DNA from: Aureimonas sp. SA4125
GTDB taxonomy: Bacteria > Pseudomonadota > Alphaproteobacteria > Rhizobiales > Rhizobiaceae
Assembly (NCBI RefSeq): GCF_019973775.1
Contig: NZ_AP025032.1
Span: forward strand, 434,001 to 498,000
Direction of reading: 5' to 3'
Length of the DNA stretch: 64,000 bases
In this document: positions 1 to 10,133 of the stretch, one piece after another
Position numbering within the stretch: position 1 is the first letter of the stretch
Layout: every line of letters begins with the position of its first letter
Program-made: the position numbers and the translations under genes
Notes under the pieces: model-generated
What the model was told of the DNA's origin: nothing
Seen by the model: the letters and a program-made list of their open reading frames with translations, nothing else
Database searches by the model: none

Positions 1-2
1 CC

Positions 3-1331
3 GGGCCGACGGTCATCACCGACCCCTCGGCGCTGGAAGAACTGTTCACGCTCTCCGGCCGAAAGCTTTCCGACTATGTCGAGTTGCTGCCGGTCAGCCC
101 GTTCTACCGGCTGTGCTGGGAAGACGGCTACGCCTTCGACTACGTCAACGACCAGGCCGAGCTCGACCGCCAGATCGGTGCCAAGAATCCAAAGGACCTG
201 GAGGGATACCGCCGCTTCCTCGCCTTTTCCAAGGATGTCTTCGAGGAGGGCTATCTGAAGCTCGGCACGGTGCCGTTTCTCAACTTCAAGGACATGGTGC
301 GTGCCGGCCCGCAGCTCGCCCGGCTGCAGGCCTGGCGCAGCGTCTATGGCAAGGTCGCCGGTTTCATTGAGGACGAGCAGCTGCGGCAGGCCTTTTCCTT
401 CCACTCGCTCCTCGTCGGCGGCAATCCCTTCGCCACCTCATCGATCTACGCGCTGATCCATGCGCTCGAGCGGCAATGGGGCGTCTGGTTCCCGCGCGGC
501 GGAACCGGGGCGCTTGTCGCCGGCATGATCCGCCTGTTCGAGGATACCGGCGGCACCGTGCATCTCTCGGCGGAAGTCGAGCGCATCGAGGTCGAGGGCG
601 ACCGGGCCAAGGCGGTCATCTTGAAGGACGGGCGGCGCATTGCCGCCGACCTCGTCGCGTCCAATGCCGATGTCGTGCACACCTATGACAAGCTTCTCGC
701 CGGTACCAAGCGCGGCACCGCGGCGGCGAAAAGCCTGAAGCGCAAGAAATTCTCCATGTCGCTGTTCGTCATCTACTTCGGCCTGAAGACCCATCGTCCC
801 GACATCCAGCACCACACGGTCTGTTTCGGCGCGCGCTACCGTGAACTCATCGGCGAGATCTTCAACGGCAGCGAACTGCCGGAGGATTTCTCGCTCTACC
901 TCCATAATCCCTGCGCGACGGATCCCTCGCTGGCCCCGCCCGGGGCGGGCAGCTTCTATGTCCTCTCGCCGGTCCCCCATCTCGGCCATGCCGACATCGA
1001 CTGGGAAGTCGAAGGGCCGCGCTACCGCGACCGCATCTTCGACTATCTCGAGGAGCGCTATATTCCGGGCCTCAAGGCCGACCTTGTGACCAGCCGCATC
1101 TTCACGCCGCTCGATTTCCGCGACGAGTTGAACGCGCATGTGGGCTCGGCCTTCTCGCTCGACCCCGTGCTGACGCAGAGCGCCTGGTTTCGCCCTCATA
1201 ATCGCGACGACGAGATCGGCAATCTCTACATCGTCGGCGCCGGCACGCATCCGGGCGCGGGCGTTCCCGGCGTGGTCGGCTCGGCCAAGGCGACCGCCGG
1301 CCTGATGATCGCGGATGCCGCCCTTGCCTGA
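3..1331 (+). CDS. crtI: Phytoene desaturase CrtI, 5'-truncated by the window edge
   Basis: The frame is open from base 3, so the FAD-binding N-terminus lies outside the window. The visible ~442 residues are the substrate-binding and C-terminal part of a CrtI-type phytoene desaturase, which introduces conjugated double bonds into phytoene to give lycopene or neurosporene. The diagnostic end is the carotenoid desaturase FAD signature YIVGAGTHPGAGVPGV followed by GSAKATAGL. The stop overlaps the crtB start by 17 bp, indicating translational coupling in a crtI-crtB operon. Family assignment is firm. The number of desaturation steps cannot be read from sequence. Confidence 0.95.
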   Translation, partial: GPTVITDPSALEELFTLSGRKLSDYVELLPVSPFYRLCWEDGYAFDYVNDQAELDRQIGAKNPKDLEGYRRFLAFSKDVFEEGYLKLGTVPFLNFKDMVRAGPQLARLQAWRSVYGKVAGFIEDEQLRQAFSFHSLLVGGNPFATSSIYALIHALERQWGVWFPRGGTGALVAGMIRLFEDTGGTVHLSAEVERIEVEGDRAKAVILKDGRRIAADLVASNADVVHTYDKLLAGTKRGTAAAKSLKRKKFSMSLFVIYFGLKTHRPDIQHHTVCFGARYRELIGEIFNGSELPEDFSLYLHNPCATDPSLAPPGAGSFYVLSPVPHLGHADIDWEVEGPRYRDRIFDYLEERYIPGLKADLVTSRIFTPLDFRDELNAHVGSAFSLDPVLTQSAWFRPHNRDDEIGNLYIVGAGTHPGAGVPGVVGSAKATAGLMIADAALA

Positions 1332-2280
1332 GACGCGCCTGTTGCCGGAGACGGGCGACGATCTCGCCGCCCGCGCCGCCGAGACCATCGCCAAGGGATC
1401 CCAGAGTTTTGCCACGGCCGCGCGCCTATTCGATCCGGTCACGCGGGAGGGGGCACTGCTCCTCTACGCCTGGTGCCGGCACTGCGACGACGTCGTCGAC
1501 GACCAGCATCTCGGTTTCAACCGCGACGTGGCGGGGCCGGGCACGCCCGAGGAGCGGATCGCCGAGCTCGAGCGGCTGACGCGCCACGCCTTCGCCGGGG
1601 AGGTGATGGAGAACCCGAATTTCCGCGCCCTGCAGCGCGTCGCCCGGCGGCACGGCCTGCCGCTGTCCCTGGCACTTGCCCATCTCGACGGCTTTCGCAT
1701 GGACGTCGAGGGTCGGCGCTACCACACGATCGAGGACACCCTCGACTACTGCCACCATGTCGCGGGCGTCGTCGGCACGATGATGTCGATGGTGATGGGC
1801 GCGCGCGAGGCCTCGACGCTGCAGCGCGCCGCCGATCTCGGCCTCGCCTTCCAGCTGACGAATATCGCCCGCGACATCGTTCCCGATGCGCTCGCTGGGC
1901 GAATGTACTTGCCCGGCGATTGGCTGGCCGAACTCGGCCTCGACCGAGCGGGTGTCGCGCTTGCGGAAAACCGCGGCAAGGTGGCGGTCCTCGCCGCTCG
2001 ATTGGTCGCGCTCGCCGAGCCCTATTATGCCTCGGCGCGCATCGGCATCGACGCGCTCCCGCGCCGCTCTGCCTGGGCAGTTGCGACGGCGCACGGCGTC
2101 TACCGCGCGATCGGTACCGAGGTCGTGCGGCGGGGCGACCGGGCCTGGGACAAGCGGGTCTCGACGTCGCGCGCCGACAAGGTGGTCGAGGTGCTCCGTG
2201 GCGCGGTGGTCGCCGCCCGCCGCAGGCGCAACGACCCGCCGCGGCCGGCAGGCCTCTGGTGTCACGACCTGCCGCGCTGA
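1315..2280 (+). CDS. crtB: Phytoene synthase CrtB
   Basis: This 321-aa protein belongs to the squalene/phytoene synthase family and condenses two geranylgeranyl-PP to phytoene, the first committed carotenoid step. Both Asp-rich Mg-diphosphate motifs are visible: DDVVDD after YAWCRHC (about residues 56-61) and NIARDIVPDALAGRMYLP (about 182-199). The family signature YCHHVAGVVG is also present. The ATG lies inside the end of crtI (17-bp overlap). It converges with crtZ, whose stop is only 10 bp away. Length is normal for the family. Confidence 0.96.
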   Translation: MPPLPETRLLPETGDDLAARAAETIAKGSQSFATAARLFDPVTREGALLLYAWCRHCDDVVDDQHLGFNRDVAGPGTPEERIAELERLTRHAFAGEVMENPNFRALQRVARRHGLPLSLALAHLDGFRMDVEGRRYHTIEDTLDYCHHVAGVVGTMMSMVMGAREASTLQRAADLGLAFQLTNIARDIVPDALAGRMYLPGDWLAELGLDRAGVALAENRGKVAVLAARLVALAEPYYASARIGIDALPRRSAWAVATAHGVYRAIGTEVVRRGDRAWDKRVSTSRADKVVEVLRGAVVAARRRRNDPPRPAGLWCHDLPR

Positions 2281-2290
2281 CCGGACAGGT

Positions 2291-2851
2291 TCAGTTGAGA
2301 GAAGACGCGTCCGTCGGGGCCTGTGCCCGTGACGACACGGCACCTTGCCGCACCGCCGCCTGCTCGCGCGCGACGACGCCCGATTCCTTCAGGCGCCGCT
2401 GCAGCGTGTCGATCGGCGGCGCATAGAGGAAGCCGAAGGAAACGCCATGCTCCTTGCCGCGCACGGCATGGTGAAGCCGGTGCGCCTGGACGAGGCGCTT
2501 GGCATAGCCGCGGTGCGGGATGTAGCGGAACGGCCAGCGCTGGTGCACGAGCCCGTCATGCACGACGAAATAGAGAAAGCCGTAGATCGTGATGCCGGTC
2601 GCCAGCGCCGTCACGACGGGAATGCCGAAGCCCGTGCCGATGACGAACAAAAGGATCGAAAAGGCGGCGAAGACGACGGCGTAGAGGTCGTTCTTCTCGA
2701 ACATCCCTTCATGCGGTTCGTGGTGCGAGCGGTGCCAGCCCCAGCCCCAGTCATGCATGATGTATTTGTGCGCCCACCAGGCAAATCCCTCCATGCCGAC
2801 GACGGCAAGGAGAACGATGGAGATCAGCAGGGGCCAGCTCGAGGTTTCCAT
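2291..2851 (-). CDS. crtZ: Beta-carotene 3-hydroxylase CrtZ
   Basis: This 186-aa membrane protein belongs to the fatty-acid hydroxylase superfamily of di-iron enzymes and hydroxylates the beta-ionone rings of beta-carotene to give zeaxanthin. The His clusters that bind iron are all visible: HKYIMH, HRSHH, HDGLVHQR and HRLHHA. Hydrophobic segments occur near residues 8-25, 58-78 and 80-97. It starts 9 bp after the crtE stop on the same strand, so the two form an operon. The C-terminal ~25 residues are polar and unconserved-looking. Its presence predicts a hydroxylated xanthophyll as end product. A lycopene cyclase is needed but not seen here. Confidence 0.95.
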   Translation of the reverse strand: METSSWPLLISIVLLAVVGMEGFAWWAHKYIMHDWGWGWHRSHHEPHEGMFEKNDLYAVVFAAFSILLFVIGTGFGIPVVTALATGITIYGFLYFVVHDGLVHQRWPFRYIPHRGYAKRLVQAHRLHHAVRGKEHGVSFGFLYAPPIDTLQRRLKESGVVAREQAAVRQGAVSSRAQAPTDASSLN

Positions 2852-2860
2852 CCGGTTTTC

Positions 2861-3802
2861 TTACCGTGCGCCGACTTCTTCGGAAAGACCGTGCGTCGTT
2901 ACGTCCTGCATCAGCGACAGCGGCCGGGCCTGGGCCAGCATGGTCTCGACCAGCCAGTGCAGGCGGCTGCGGGGTCCGAAGATCTCGGTGAGCCCGCGGT
3001 CGGCCGCACCGAGATGGCGTTCGATGCGCCGCTGTACCGAGGCGCGTCCGACGAGCGAAACCATGGTCGACTTGCCGTTGTCCTTGCCGACGTCCTTGCC
3101 GATCAGAAGCGGGTTCGTGCCGTCGTCGAGAAGATCGTCCAGCAGTTGGAAGGCCTGGCCGAGTTCGTCGGCGAAGGTGCGGAGCTGGTTGCGCGTGCCG
3201 GCATCCGCGCCGGCGACGACGGCCCCGATCTCGGCCGCCGCAATGAAGAGCGAGCCGGTCTTCAGGCCGTTGGTCGTGGAGATTTCCGTCGTCGGCCGGA
3301 CATTCCGGCCACCCCTGAGGTCGGCGAACTGGCCGGCGACGAGACCGCCGACGCCGACGGCGCGCGACAGGATGACGATGCAGTCGATTCGCGCCTGCGG
3401 TGACAGGGGGGCGATGCCGGCGAGAAGCCCGTAGGCGTGGCTGATGGCCGCAACCGAGACGAGGAGGGCGAGATCCTCGCCATGCCCGGCGTGGACGGCC
3501 GGCTGTCCCCGGCGCAACAGGGCGTCGTCCATGCACGGCATGTCGTCGAGAACCAGCGAGGCCGCATGGATCATCTCCACCGCACAGCCCGCGTCGATCG
3601 CCGGCGCCTGCGCCCCGCCGAGATCCTCGGCCGCAAACAGCGTCATCAGCGGCCGCAGGCGCTTGCCCGGGGTCAGGACGCCATCACGAAGAGCGGCGGC
3701 CAGTTCGGGTTGATCGGGCAAGGCATGCGGCATCAGTTCCGCCAGCCGCACGTCGATGCGGCGACGGGCCTCGGCGGCACTGGTAGTCAGGTCGGCAGTC
3801 AT
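2861..3802 (-). CDS. crtE: Geranylgeranyl diphosphate synthase CrtE
   Basis: This 313-aa polyprenyl synthetase elongates FPP/IPP to geranylgeranyl-PP, the CrtB substrate. It carries GKRLRPL near residue 45, the first Asp-rich motif DDMPCMDD and the second LLDDLLDD. The frame stays open further upstream, but the extension reads into the divergent fni promoter region and looks non-homologous. I therefore chose the ATG at 3802, which gives a family-typical length and N-terminus. It is first in a crtE-crtZ operon and divergent from fni across about 193 bp. Confidence 0.93.
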   Translation of the reverse strand: MTADLTTSAAEARRRIDVRLAELMPHALPDQPELAAALRDGVLTPGKRLRPLMTLFAAEDLGGAQAPAIDAGCAVEMIHAASLVLDDMPCMDDALLRRGQPAVHAGHGEDLALLVSVAAISHAYGLLAGIAPLSPQARIDCIVILSRAVGVGGLVAGQFADLRGGRNVRPTTEISTTNGLKTGSLFIAAAEIGAVVAGADAGTRNQLRTFADELGQAFQLLDDLLDDGTNPLLIGKDVGKDNGKSTMVSLVGRASVQRRIERHLGAADRGLTEIFGPRSRLHWLVETMLAQARPLSLMQDVTTHGLSEEVGAR

Positions 3803-3995
3803 CCCCACGCGTTCGCTTTCGTCAGCTGCCCCTACTGGCAGTCGCCCCGTCTTCCCTGATACTTGACCCTTCGGCGCGCCATGCCAAGTCCTGCCCGGAG
3901 GGCGCAGGCGGTTTTGCGCCTGATTCGAAGGATGAGCGAATGTGCTTTGCGCAACCTTTTGCAAGGTCCTGCCGAGGCGGCCAAGGCCGCCGGCC

Positions 3996-5051
3996 ATGAA
4001 AGCCGATGAAGACATCGTGACATCCGCGGGATCGGGCATCGGCTCACGCAAGAACGATCATCTCGACATCGTCCTGTCTCCGCGCCTGGCCGCGCGGCAG
4101 GCAGGGACCGGCTTCGACGCCATCTCCTTCGAGCATGTCGCGCTGCCCGAACTCGATTTCGCCGCCATCGACCTGTCGACGCGCTTCCTCGGACGGCGCC
4201 TCGCCGCGCCTCTCCTGATCTCCTCGATGACCGGCGGGCCGGAGCGCGCGGCGAAAATCAACGCTCATCTCAGCGAAGCGGCGCAGGAGCTGAAGATCGC
4301 CTTCGCCGTCGGATCGCAGCGCATCGCCCTGGAGGGGCGCGGTGCCGGCGGTCTCGACCGGTCGCTGCGCGCCCGAGCCCCCGATGTCGCCATCCTCGCC
4401 AATATCGGCGCGGCCCAGCTGGTTAGTGGCTACGGGCGCGACGAGGCGCGGCGAGCGGTCGACATGCTCGAGGCGGACGCGCTGATCGTGCACCTTAACC
4501 CGCTGCAGGAGGCCGTGCAGGCCGGCGGCGATCGCAATTGGCGCGGCGTCCTCGATGCGATCGAGCGCCTGGTGCGCGATCTCGGCGTGCCGATCGTGGT
4601 CAAGGAAGTCGGCGCCGGAATATCGGCCACGGTCGCTCTGCGGCTTGCGGCGGTCGGCGTCACCATCGTCGACGTGGCAGGAGCCGGCGGTACCAGCTGG
4701 GCGGCTGTCGAGGCCGAGCGTGCGACGGATGCCGCGGCGCGCGAGACGGCGCTGCTCTTTGCCGATTGGGGCATCCCGACGGCGACGGCGATCCGGACGG
4801 TGCGCGCCGCCTGTCCCGACCTCTGCCTGATCGGCTCGGGCGGCATCCGTTCGGGTCTCGACGCCGCCAAGGCGATCCGGCTCGGGGCCGATCTCGCCGG
4901 CCAGGCCGCCGCGGGCCTTGCCAGCGCCGAGCAGTCGGCCGAGGCGGCGACGGCGCACTTTTCCAAGGTGGTCGAGGAATTGCGGATCGCCTGCTTCTGC
5001 ACGGGGTCGGCCGATCTCGCGGCCCTGCGCCGGGCGCCCTTGCTGGCCTGA
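3996..5051 (+). CDS. fni: Type 2 isopentenyl-diphosphate isomerase (FMN-dependent)
   Basis: This 351-aa protein interconverts IPP and DMAPP using reduced FMN, supplying the C5 units for CrtE. Visible type 2 IDI features are [10 protein letters not shown] near the N-terminus, the LLISSMTGG strand, VGSQRIAL, and the FMN-phosphate region [21 protein letters not shown]. The ATG at 3996 is chosen because the conserved region starts just after it; the codons upstream (from 3942) look like leader. It is divergent from crtE and converges on cbbR with a 4-bp gap. Type 2 rather than type 1 IDI is common in carotenoid clusters. Confidence 0.93.
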   Translation: MKADEDIVTSAGSGIGSRKNDHLDIVLSPRLAARQAGTGFDAISFEHVALPELDFAAIDLSTRFLGRRLAAPLLISSMTGGPERAAKINAHLSEAAQELKIAFAVGSQRIALEGRGAGGLDRSLRARAPDVAILANIGAAQLVSGYGRDEARRAVDMLEADALIVHLNPLQEAVQAGGDRNWRGVLDAIERLVRDLGVPIVVKEVGAGISATVALRLAAVGVTIVDVAGAGGTSWAAVEAERATDAAARETALLFADWGIPTATAIRTVRAACPDLCLIGSGGIRSGLDAAKAIRLGADLAGQAAAGLASAEQSAEAATAHFSKVVEELRIACFCTGSADLAALRRAPLLA

Positions 5052-5055
5052 TCGA

Positions 5056-6006
5056 TCAGCCGGTCGGCAAGGAAATCTCGGCCGAGGAAAGCCGATCGAG
5101 CATCGGCAGGAAGGCCGCGCCCTTCTGCGTCAGAAACCGCGTGAAGGCGAGTTCGGCCGGCGCCCGGACGTGGTCGCTGCGGGTCACGGCAAACCACTGC
5201 TTGCGGATCGGCATGTCGACGACGTCGAGAATGACGAGCCGCTGCATCTCGACCTCGAAGGCAATGGTGTGCGCCGAGATGAAGGCGATGCCGAGCCCGG
5301 CCATGACGGCCTGCTTGATCGTCTCGTTCGATCCCATCTGGGTGGTGTTCGTGTCCAACGCGTCGGGGAAGGCGGCAAAGAAGGTCTCCAGCGACCGCCG
5401 CGTGCCCGAGCCCGGCTCGCGGATGATGATCGGCTCCTCGAGCAACCGTGCCTTGTCGATGTTGCGCGCGGCCGCCAGTGGATGCCCGGGTGCAGCTATC
5501 ATCACCAGGGGATGGTCGCCGAATACCGTCGCTTCAACGGGAATTTCCGTCGGCGGGCGGCCCATGAGCGCGATGTCGAGCTCGTAGGCGCGCAGTTTCC
5601 CGACGATGTCGAAGCGGTTGCCGACGAGGAGCTTGATCTCGATCGCCGGGTGCTCGTTGCGAAATCCGGCGATCATCGCGGGAGCGAAATATTTGGCGGT
5701 GGAGACGACGCCGAGCCGAATCAGGCCGCGCCGGACACCCTTGATCGCATCGAGATCATCCTGCAGCGCCTGCAGCACGCTTTCGATCGCATTGGCGGCC
5801 TTCAGCGCGGCGTAGCCGGCCTCGCGAAGGTGCATGCCGTCGCTGGTGCGGTCGAACAGAGCCAGTCCGAATTCCTCCTCCATCTGCTTGATCTGGAGGG
5901 TGATGGCGGGCGCCGTGAGGCCCAAGGCCCTTGCCGCGGCGGCGATGGTGCCGAGCCGCGATATTTCCTGGACCGAACGGAGCTGGCGAAGAGAGAGGGT
6001 GCGCAT
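5056..6006 (-). CDS. cbbR: LysR-family Calvin-cycle regulator CbbR
   Basis: This 316-aa LysR-type regulator has an N-terminal winged helix-turn-helix (about residues 4-62, with LGTIAAAARALGLTAPAIT) and a LysR substrate-binding domain from about residue 90. Gene position makes it CbbR: it is transcribed divergently from the cbb operon with 130 bp between, the standard arrangement. CbbR proteins sense metabolites such as RuBP, ATP or NADPH and activate cbb promoters. The likely operator is annotated at 6015-6060. Function is inferred from family and context. Confidence 0.93.
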   Translation of the reverse strand: MRTLSLRQLRSVQEISRLGTIAAAARALGLTAPAITLQIKQMEEEFGLALFDRTSDGMHLREAGYAALKAANAIESVLQALQDDLDAIKGVRRGLIRLGVVSTAKYFAPAMIAGFRNEHPAIEIKLLVGNRFDIVGKLRAYELDIALMGRPPTEIPVEATVFGDHPLVMIAAPGHPLAAARNIDKARLLEEPIIIREPGSGTRRSLETFFAAFPDALDTNTTQMGSNETIKQAVMAGLGIAFISAHTIAFEVEMQRLVILDVVDMPIRKQWFAVTRSDHVRAPAELAFTRFLTQKGAAFLPMLDRLSSAEISLPTG

Positions 6007-6014
6007 GAACGGAC

Positions 6015-6060
6015 GTTAGTAAATCTGTTGTCAAAGGTAAAGAGAATAAATTTTACTAAC
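6015..6060. promoter_or_regulatory. Inverted repeat in the cbbR/cbbF divergent promoter region
   Basis: Perfect 9-bp arms GTTAGTAAA (6015-6023) and TTTACTAAC (6052-6060) enclose 28 bp of AT-rich DNA, starting 9 bp from the cbbR start codon. A possible sigma70-like promoter for cbbF, TTTACT (6052-6057) and CATAGT (6075-6080) with 17 bp between, would overlap the right arm. The half-site recurs before cbbL (12510-12527). CbbR binding is inferred, not shown. Confidence 0.6.
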
Positions 6061-6136
6061 TGCGTCGCGCTCGTCATAGTCTCGTTGTAATCGGATAACG
6101 GGGCCGAAGAGTTCCGATCCGAAAGGGAGAAACAGC

Positions 6137-7180
6137 ATGTCATCGTCCTTGGACGCCCATCTCGGCTCGCATGCCGGGGCAGACCCGCTTCGGCTGAAAG
6201 TCGCCGAGACCATTCGCCACCTTGCAACGGCGGCCGTCAAGCTGCGCAACACGATCATCGCGGGTGGCACGGGCGACAATCTCGGCCAGTCGCGCGAGGT
6301 CGCCAATGCCGGCGGCGACATCCAGAAGGAACTCGACGTCGTCGCCGATCGGCTCTTTCTCGACGCCGCCAAGGCGTCGCCGGTCGCCTTCTACGGGTCG
6401 GAAGAGCAGGAGATGCCCGTCGTCCTTGCCAGGGACGGCGCCTTCGCCCTCGCCATCGATCCGCTCGACGGATCGTCCAACATCGAGATGAACGTCTCTG
6501 TCGGCACCATCTTCTCGCTGCTGCCGGTCGAGGAGGCCCATCACGCCGATCCGGCCGGCGCCTTCCGCCAGCCCGGCTCGCGCCAACTCGCCGCCGGCTT
6601 CTTCATCTACGGGCCGCAGCTGCAACTCGTCCTCAGCCTCGGCAACGGCACGCATGTCTTCGCCTTCTCGCCGAGTTTCGGCGGCTTTGTCGAACTGCAC
6701 GCCTCGATGGCAGTGGCAGACCAGGCGAAAGAGTTCGCCATCAACGCCTCGAACCATCGCCATTGGGACGAGCCGATGCGGATCTATATCGACGATCTCC
6801 TGGCCGGTGCCGAGGGGCCGCGCGAGCGCGACTTCAACATGCGCTGGATCGCTTCGCTGGTTGCCGACTGCTACCGGATCCTGATCCGCGGCGGCATCTT
6901 CCTCTACCCCGGCGATGGCCGGAAGGGCTATGCCAAGGGCCGGCTGCGGCTGGTCTACGAGGCCAATCCGATCGCCTTCTGCGTCGAGCATGCCGGCGGC
7001 AGCGCCACCGACGGTATGACCCGCATCCTCGACCTCGTGCCCGACGACCTGCATGCCCGTACGCCCCTGGTGTTCGGTTCCAAGCGCGAGGTCGCCCGCG
7101 TCACGCGCTATCTGACCGATCCCTCTGCCATCGGCGAGCGTTCGCCGCTGTTTGGAAAAAGAAGCCTGTTCCGGGCCTGA
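6137..7180 (+). CDS. cbbF: Fructose-1,6-bisphosphatase class I, CbbF
   Basis: This 347-aa class I fructose-1,6-bisphosphatase, of the CbbF type that often also takes sedoheptulose-1,7-bisphosphate, acts in RuBP regeneration. The metal-binding signature IDPLDGSSNIEMNVSVGT lies near residues 111-128. The substrate-binding segments FLYPGD and RLRLVYEANPIAF follow near 257 and 270. AAAGGGAGAA ends just upstream of the ATG as ribosome-binding site. It is the first gene of the cbb operon and is followed 56 bp later by cbbP. Confidence 0.95.
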   Translation: MSSSLDAHLGSHAGADPLRLKVAETIRHLATAAVKLRNTIIAGGTGDNLGQSREVANAGGDIQKELDVVADRLFLDAAKASPVAFYGSEEQEMPVVLARDGAFALAIDPLDGSSNIEMNVSVGTIFSLLPVEEAHHADPAGAFRQPGSRQLAAGFFIYGPQLQLVLSLGNGTHVFAFSPSFGGFVELHASMAVADQAKEFAINASNHRHWDEPMRIYIDDLLAGAEGPRERDFNMRWIASLVADCYRILIRGGIFLYPGDGRKGYAKGRLRLVYEANPIAFCVEHAGGSATDGMTRILDLVPDDLHARTPLVFGSKREVARVTRYLTDPSAIGERSPLFGKRSLFRA

Positions 7181-7236
7181 GCCCGACAGGACCCGAGGGA
7201 AGACGCGTCGCCGAATGCTCTGGGAGGGGCGCCGAG

Positions 7237-8112
7237 ATGACTGCCAAGCATCCGATCATCGCCATCACCGGCTCCTCCGGGGCCGGGACCACGTCGGTAA
7301 AGAACACCTTCGACCAGATCTTCCGGCGCGAGCATGTGAAGGCGGTCTACATCGAGGGAGACGCCTTCCATCGCTACGACCGCGAGGCGATGAAGCAGAA
7401 GATCGCCGAGGAGGACGCCGCCGGCAACAAGCATTTCTCGCACTTCAGCCCGGAAGCCAACATCCTCGAAAAGCTGCAGGAGGTGTTCGAGGACTATGGC
7501 CGCAAAGGGCGGGGCGAGAGCCGGCACTACATCCACGACGCCGAGGAGGCGAAGGTCTATGGCAGCCCGCCCGGCACCTTCAGCGACTGGCAGCCCTTTG
7601 CCGACGAGAGCGATCTGATGTTCTACGAGGGCCTGCATGGCTGCGTGAAGACCGAGACGGTCGATCTCGCCGCGCATGCCGACCTCAAGATCGGCGTCGT
7701 GCCGGTGATCAACCTCGAATGGATCCAGAAGATCCACCGCGACAAGGCCACGCGGGGCTATTCCACCGAAGCGGTGATGGACGTGATCCTGCGCCGCATG
7801 CCGGACTACATCAAATACATCTGCCCGCAATTCGCCCTGACCAACATCAACTTCCAGCGCGTGCCGATCGTCGACACGTCCGATCCGTTCATCGCGCGGT
7901 GGATACCGACGGCGGATGAATCGATGGTCGTCATTCGCTTCGCCAATCCGCGCGGTATAGACTTTCCCTACTTGCTCTCGATGATCCCGAACTCGTTCAT
8001 GTCGAGAGCAAATTCCATCGTGGCGCCGGGCAACAAACTCGATCTCGCCATGCAACTGATTTTGACGCCGCTGATCCTGCAGCTCACCGAGCGCAAGCGC
8101 CGTGCGTCCTGA
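7237..8112 (+). CDS. cbbP: Phosphoribulokinase CbbP
   Basis: This 291-aa phosphoribulokinase phosphorylates ribulose-5-phosphate to RuBP, a reaction specific to the Calvin cycle. The P-loop is GSSGAGTTS at residues 11-19. [24 protein letters not shown] and LMFYEGLHG are typical of the octameric proteobacterial enzyme. The open frame extends upstream through cbbF in another reading, so I start at the ATG at 7237, which follows a GGGAGGGG stretch by several bases and gives the normal ~290-aa length. It lies between cbbF and cbbT. Confidence 0.96.
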   Translation: MTAKHPIIAITGSSGAGTTSVKNTFDQIFRREHVKAVYIEGDAFHRYDREAMKQKIAEEDAAGNKHFSHFSPEANILEKLQEVFEDYGRKGRGESRHYIHDAEEAKVYGSPPGTFSDWQPFADESDLMFYEGLHGCVKTETVDLAAHADLKIGVVPVINLEWIQKIHRDKATRGYSTEAVMDVILRRMPDYIKYICPQFALTNINFQRVPIVDTSDPFIARWIPTADESMVVIRFANPRGIDFPYLLSMIPNSFMSRANSIVAPGNKLDLAMQLILTPLILQLTERKRRAS

Positions 8113-8126
8113 ACATCGAGGCCCAA

Positions 8127-10133
8127 ATGTCTGAAGTCAAAACCCAGTCCCCCGCAGCCGACGCGCCCGGCGACCATCCCCGCAACATGGCGAACGCCAT
8201 CCGCGCGCTGGCCATGGATGCGGTGCAGAAGGCCAATTCCGGCCATCCCGGCATGCCGATGGGCATGGCCGATGTCGCCACCGTGCTGTTCCAGGATTTC
8301 ATCAAGCTCGATCCGTCGAACCCGTCCTGGCCCGACCGCGACCGCTTCGTCCTGTCGAACGGCCACGGCTCGATGCTGCTCTATGCCGTCCACTATCTCC
8401 TCGGCTATGCCGACATGACGATCGACCAGCTGAAGCAGTTCCGCCAGTTCGGCGCCAAGACCGCCGGCCATCCCGAATACGGCCATGCTCTCGGCATCGA
8501 GACGACGACGGGCCCGCTCGGCCAGGGCCTCACCACCGCCGTCGGCATGGCGCTCGCCGAGCGCATGCAGAACGCCCGCTACGGCGACGATCTCGTCGAC
8601 CACTACACCTATGTCTTCGTCGGCGACGGCTGCCTGATGGAGGGCATCAGCCACGAGGCGATCGATCTTGCCGGCCATCTGAAGCTCTCCAAGCTGATCG
8701 TCCTCTTCGACGACAACGGCATCTCGATCGACGGCAAGACCTCGCTCGCCACCTCCACCGATCAGGTCAAGCGCTTCGAGGCCTCGGGCTGGCATGCCGA
8801 GCAAGTCGACGGCCATGATCCCGACGCGGTGCGCGCCGCCATCGCCCGGGCCCGCGCCGCCGACAAGCCGTCGATGATCGCCTGCAAGACCATCATCGGT
8901 TTCGGCTCGCCGAAGCTTGCCGGCTCGGAGAAGAGCCATGGCGCCGCGCTTGGCGACGAAGAGATCGCCGCGACGCGCAAGCAGCTGCTCTGGACGTCCG
9001 AACCCTTCGCCATTCCGGACGAAGTCATCGCCGGCTGGCGCGAGGTCGGCAAGAAGGGCGCCGCCGCTCGCGCCGAATGGGAGGCACGCCACGCGGCGTC
9101 GCCGAAGGCCGCTGCCTTTGACGCCGGACTGGCCGGCGACATGCCGGCCGACTTTGCCGCCAAGATGAGCGCCTACCGGGCCAAACTCTCGGAAGACAAG
9201 CCCAAGCTCGCCACCCGCAAGTCGTCCGAGGCGACGCTCGAGGTCGTCAACGGCCTGACCGATCTCACCATCGGCGGCTCGGCCGACCTCACCCACTCGG
9301 TCTTCACCCTGACCAAGGGCATGCACAGCGTGCAAGCCGGTCACTACGACGGCCGCTACCTCCATTACGGCATCCGTGAGCATGCGATGGCCGCGGTGAT
9401 GAACGGCCTCGCTCTGCATGGCGGCTTCATCCCCTATGGCGGCACCTTCATGGTATTCGCCGACTATGCCCGCGGCGGCATCCGCCTGTCGGCGCTGATG
9501 GGGCTGCGCGTCGTCTACGTCTTCACCCACGACTCCATCGGTCTTGGCGAGGACGGCCCGACGCACCAGCCGATCGAGCATCTCGCCATGCTCCGGGCGA
9601 CGCCGAACATCCTCGTCTTCCGCCCGGCCGATGCCATCGAGACCGCGGAATGCTGGGAAATCGCACTGACCGAGCGCCACCGTCCCTCCGTCCTGTCGCT
9701 GTCGCGACAGAACCTGCCGACGGTCGCCGGCGGCGCTTCCGAGAACCGGTCGCGCAAGGGTGCCTATGTCCTGCGCGAGGCCGACGGCGAACGCCAGGTG
9801 ACGATCCTGGCGACCGGCTCGGAAGTCGAGATCGCGCTGGCCGGCGCCGACAAGCTCGCCGCCGAGGGCATCAAGGCCGCCGTCGTCTCCATGCCCTCCT
9901 GGGAGCTCTTCGCCGAACAGGACGAGACCTACCGCGCCTCGGTCCTCGGCACCGCGCCGCGCATCGCCGTCGAGGCCGCCGCGCGCTTCGGCTGGGACCG
10001 CTGGATCGGGGATACCGGCCGCTTCATCGGCATGAACTCCTTCGGCGCCTCGGCGCCGGCGCCGCTCCTCTACGAGCATTTCGGCATCACCGCGGACGCG
10101 ATCCTGTCGGCCGGCAAGGAACTGGCGCATTGA
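8127..10133 (+). CDS. cbbT: Transketolase CbbT
   Basis: This 668-aa full-length transketolase, TPP-dependent, transfers two-carbon ketol units in the regeneration phase of the Calvin cycle. The TPP/Mg motif [13 protein letters not shown] lies near residues 168-180. [23 protein letters not shown], the pyrimidine-domain [17 protein letters not shown] and [14 protein letters not shown] are all intact. It follows cbbP by 14 bp, and its stop overlaps the pgk start (TTGA). Confidence 0.96.
   Translation: MSEVKTQSPAADAPGDHPRNMANAIRALAMDAVQKANSGHPGMPMGMADVATVLFQDFIKLDPSNPSWPDRDRFVLSNGHGSMLLYAVHYLLGYADMTIDQLKQFRQFGAKTAGHPEYGHALGIETTTGPLGQGLTTAVGMALAERMQNARYGDDLVDHYTYVFVGDGCLMEGISHEAIDLAGHLKLSKLIVLFDDNGISIDGKTSLATSTDQVKRFEASGWHAEQVDGHDPDAVRAAIARARAADKPSMIACKTIIGFGSPKLAGSEKSHGAALGDEEIAATRKQLLWTSEPFAIPDEVIAGWREVGKKGAAARAEWEARHAASPKAAAFDAGLAGDMPADFAAKMSAYRAKLSEDKPKLATRKSSEATLEVVNGLTDLTIGGSADLTHSVFTLTKGMHSVQAGHYDGRYLHYGIREHAMAAVMNGLALHGGFIPYGGTFMVFADYARGGIRLSALMGLRVVYVFTHDSIGLGEDGPTHQPIEHLAMLRATPNILVFRPADAIETAECWEIALTERHRPSVLSLSRQNLPTVAGGASENRSRKGAYVLREADGERQVTILATGSEVEIALAGADKLAAEGIKAAVVSMPSWELFAEQDETYRASVLGTAPRIAVEAAARFGWDRWIGDTGRFIGMNSFGASAPAPLLYEHFGITADAILSAGKELAH

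Noticed and set aside
3803..3995. PpsR/CrtJ-type TGT-N12-ACA sites between crtE and fni.
   Set aside because: I looked for the motif and found no convincing match, so light/oxygen control of the PpsR type is not supported here.
7968..10130. A 720-codon open frame on the minus strand opposite cbbT.
   Set aside because: It is fully antisense to an intact transketolase, has low-complexity Asp/Arg/Val composition and no recognisable domain. Such long antisense frames are common in GC-rich genomes.
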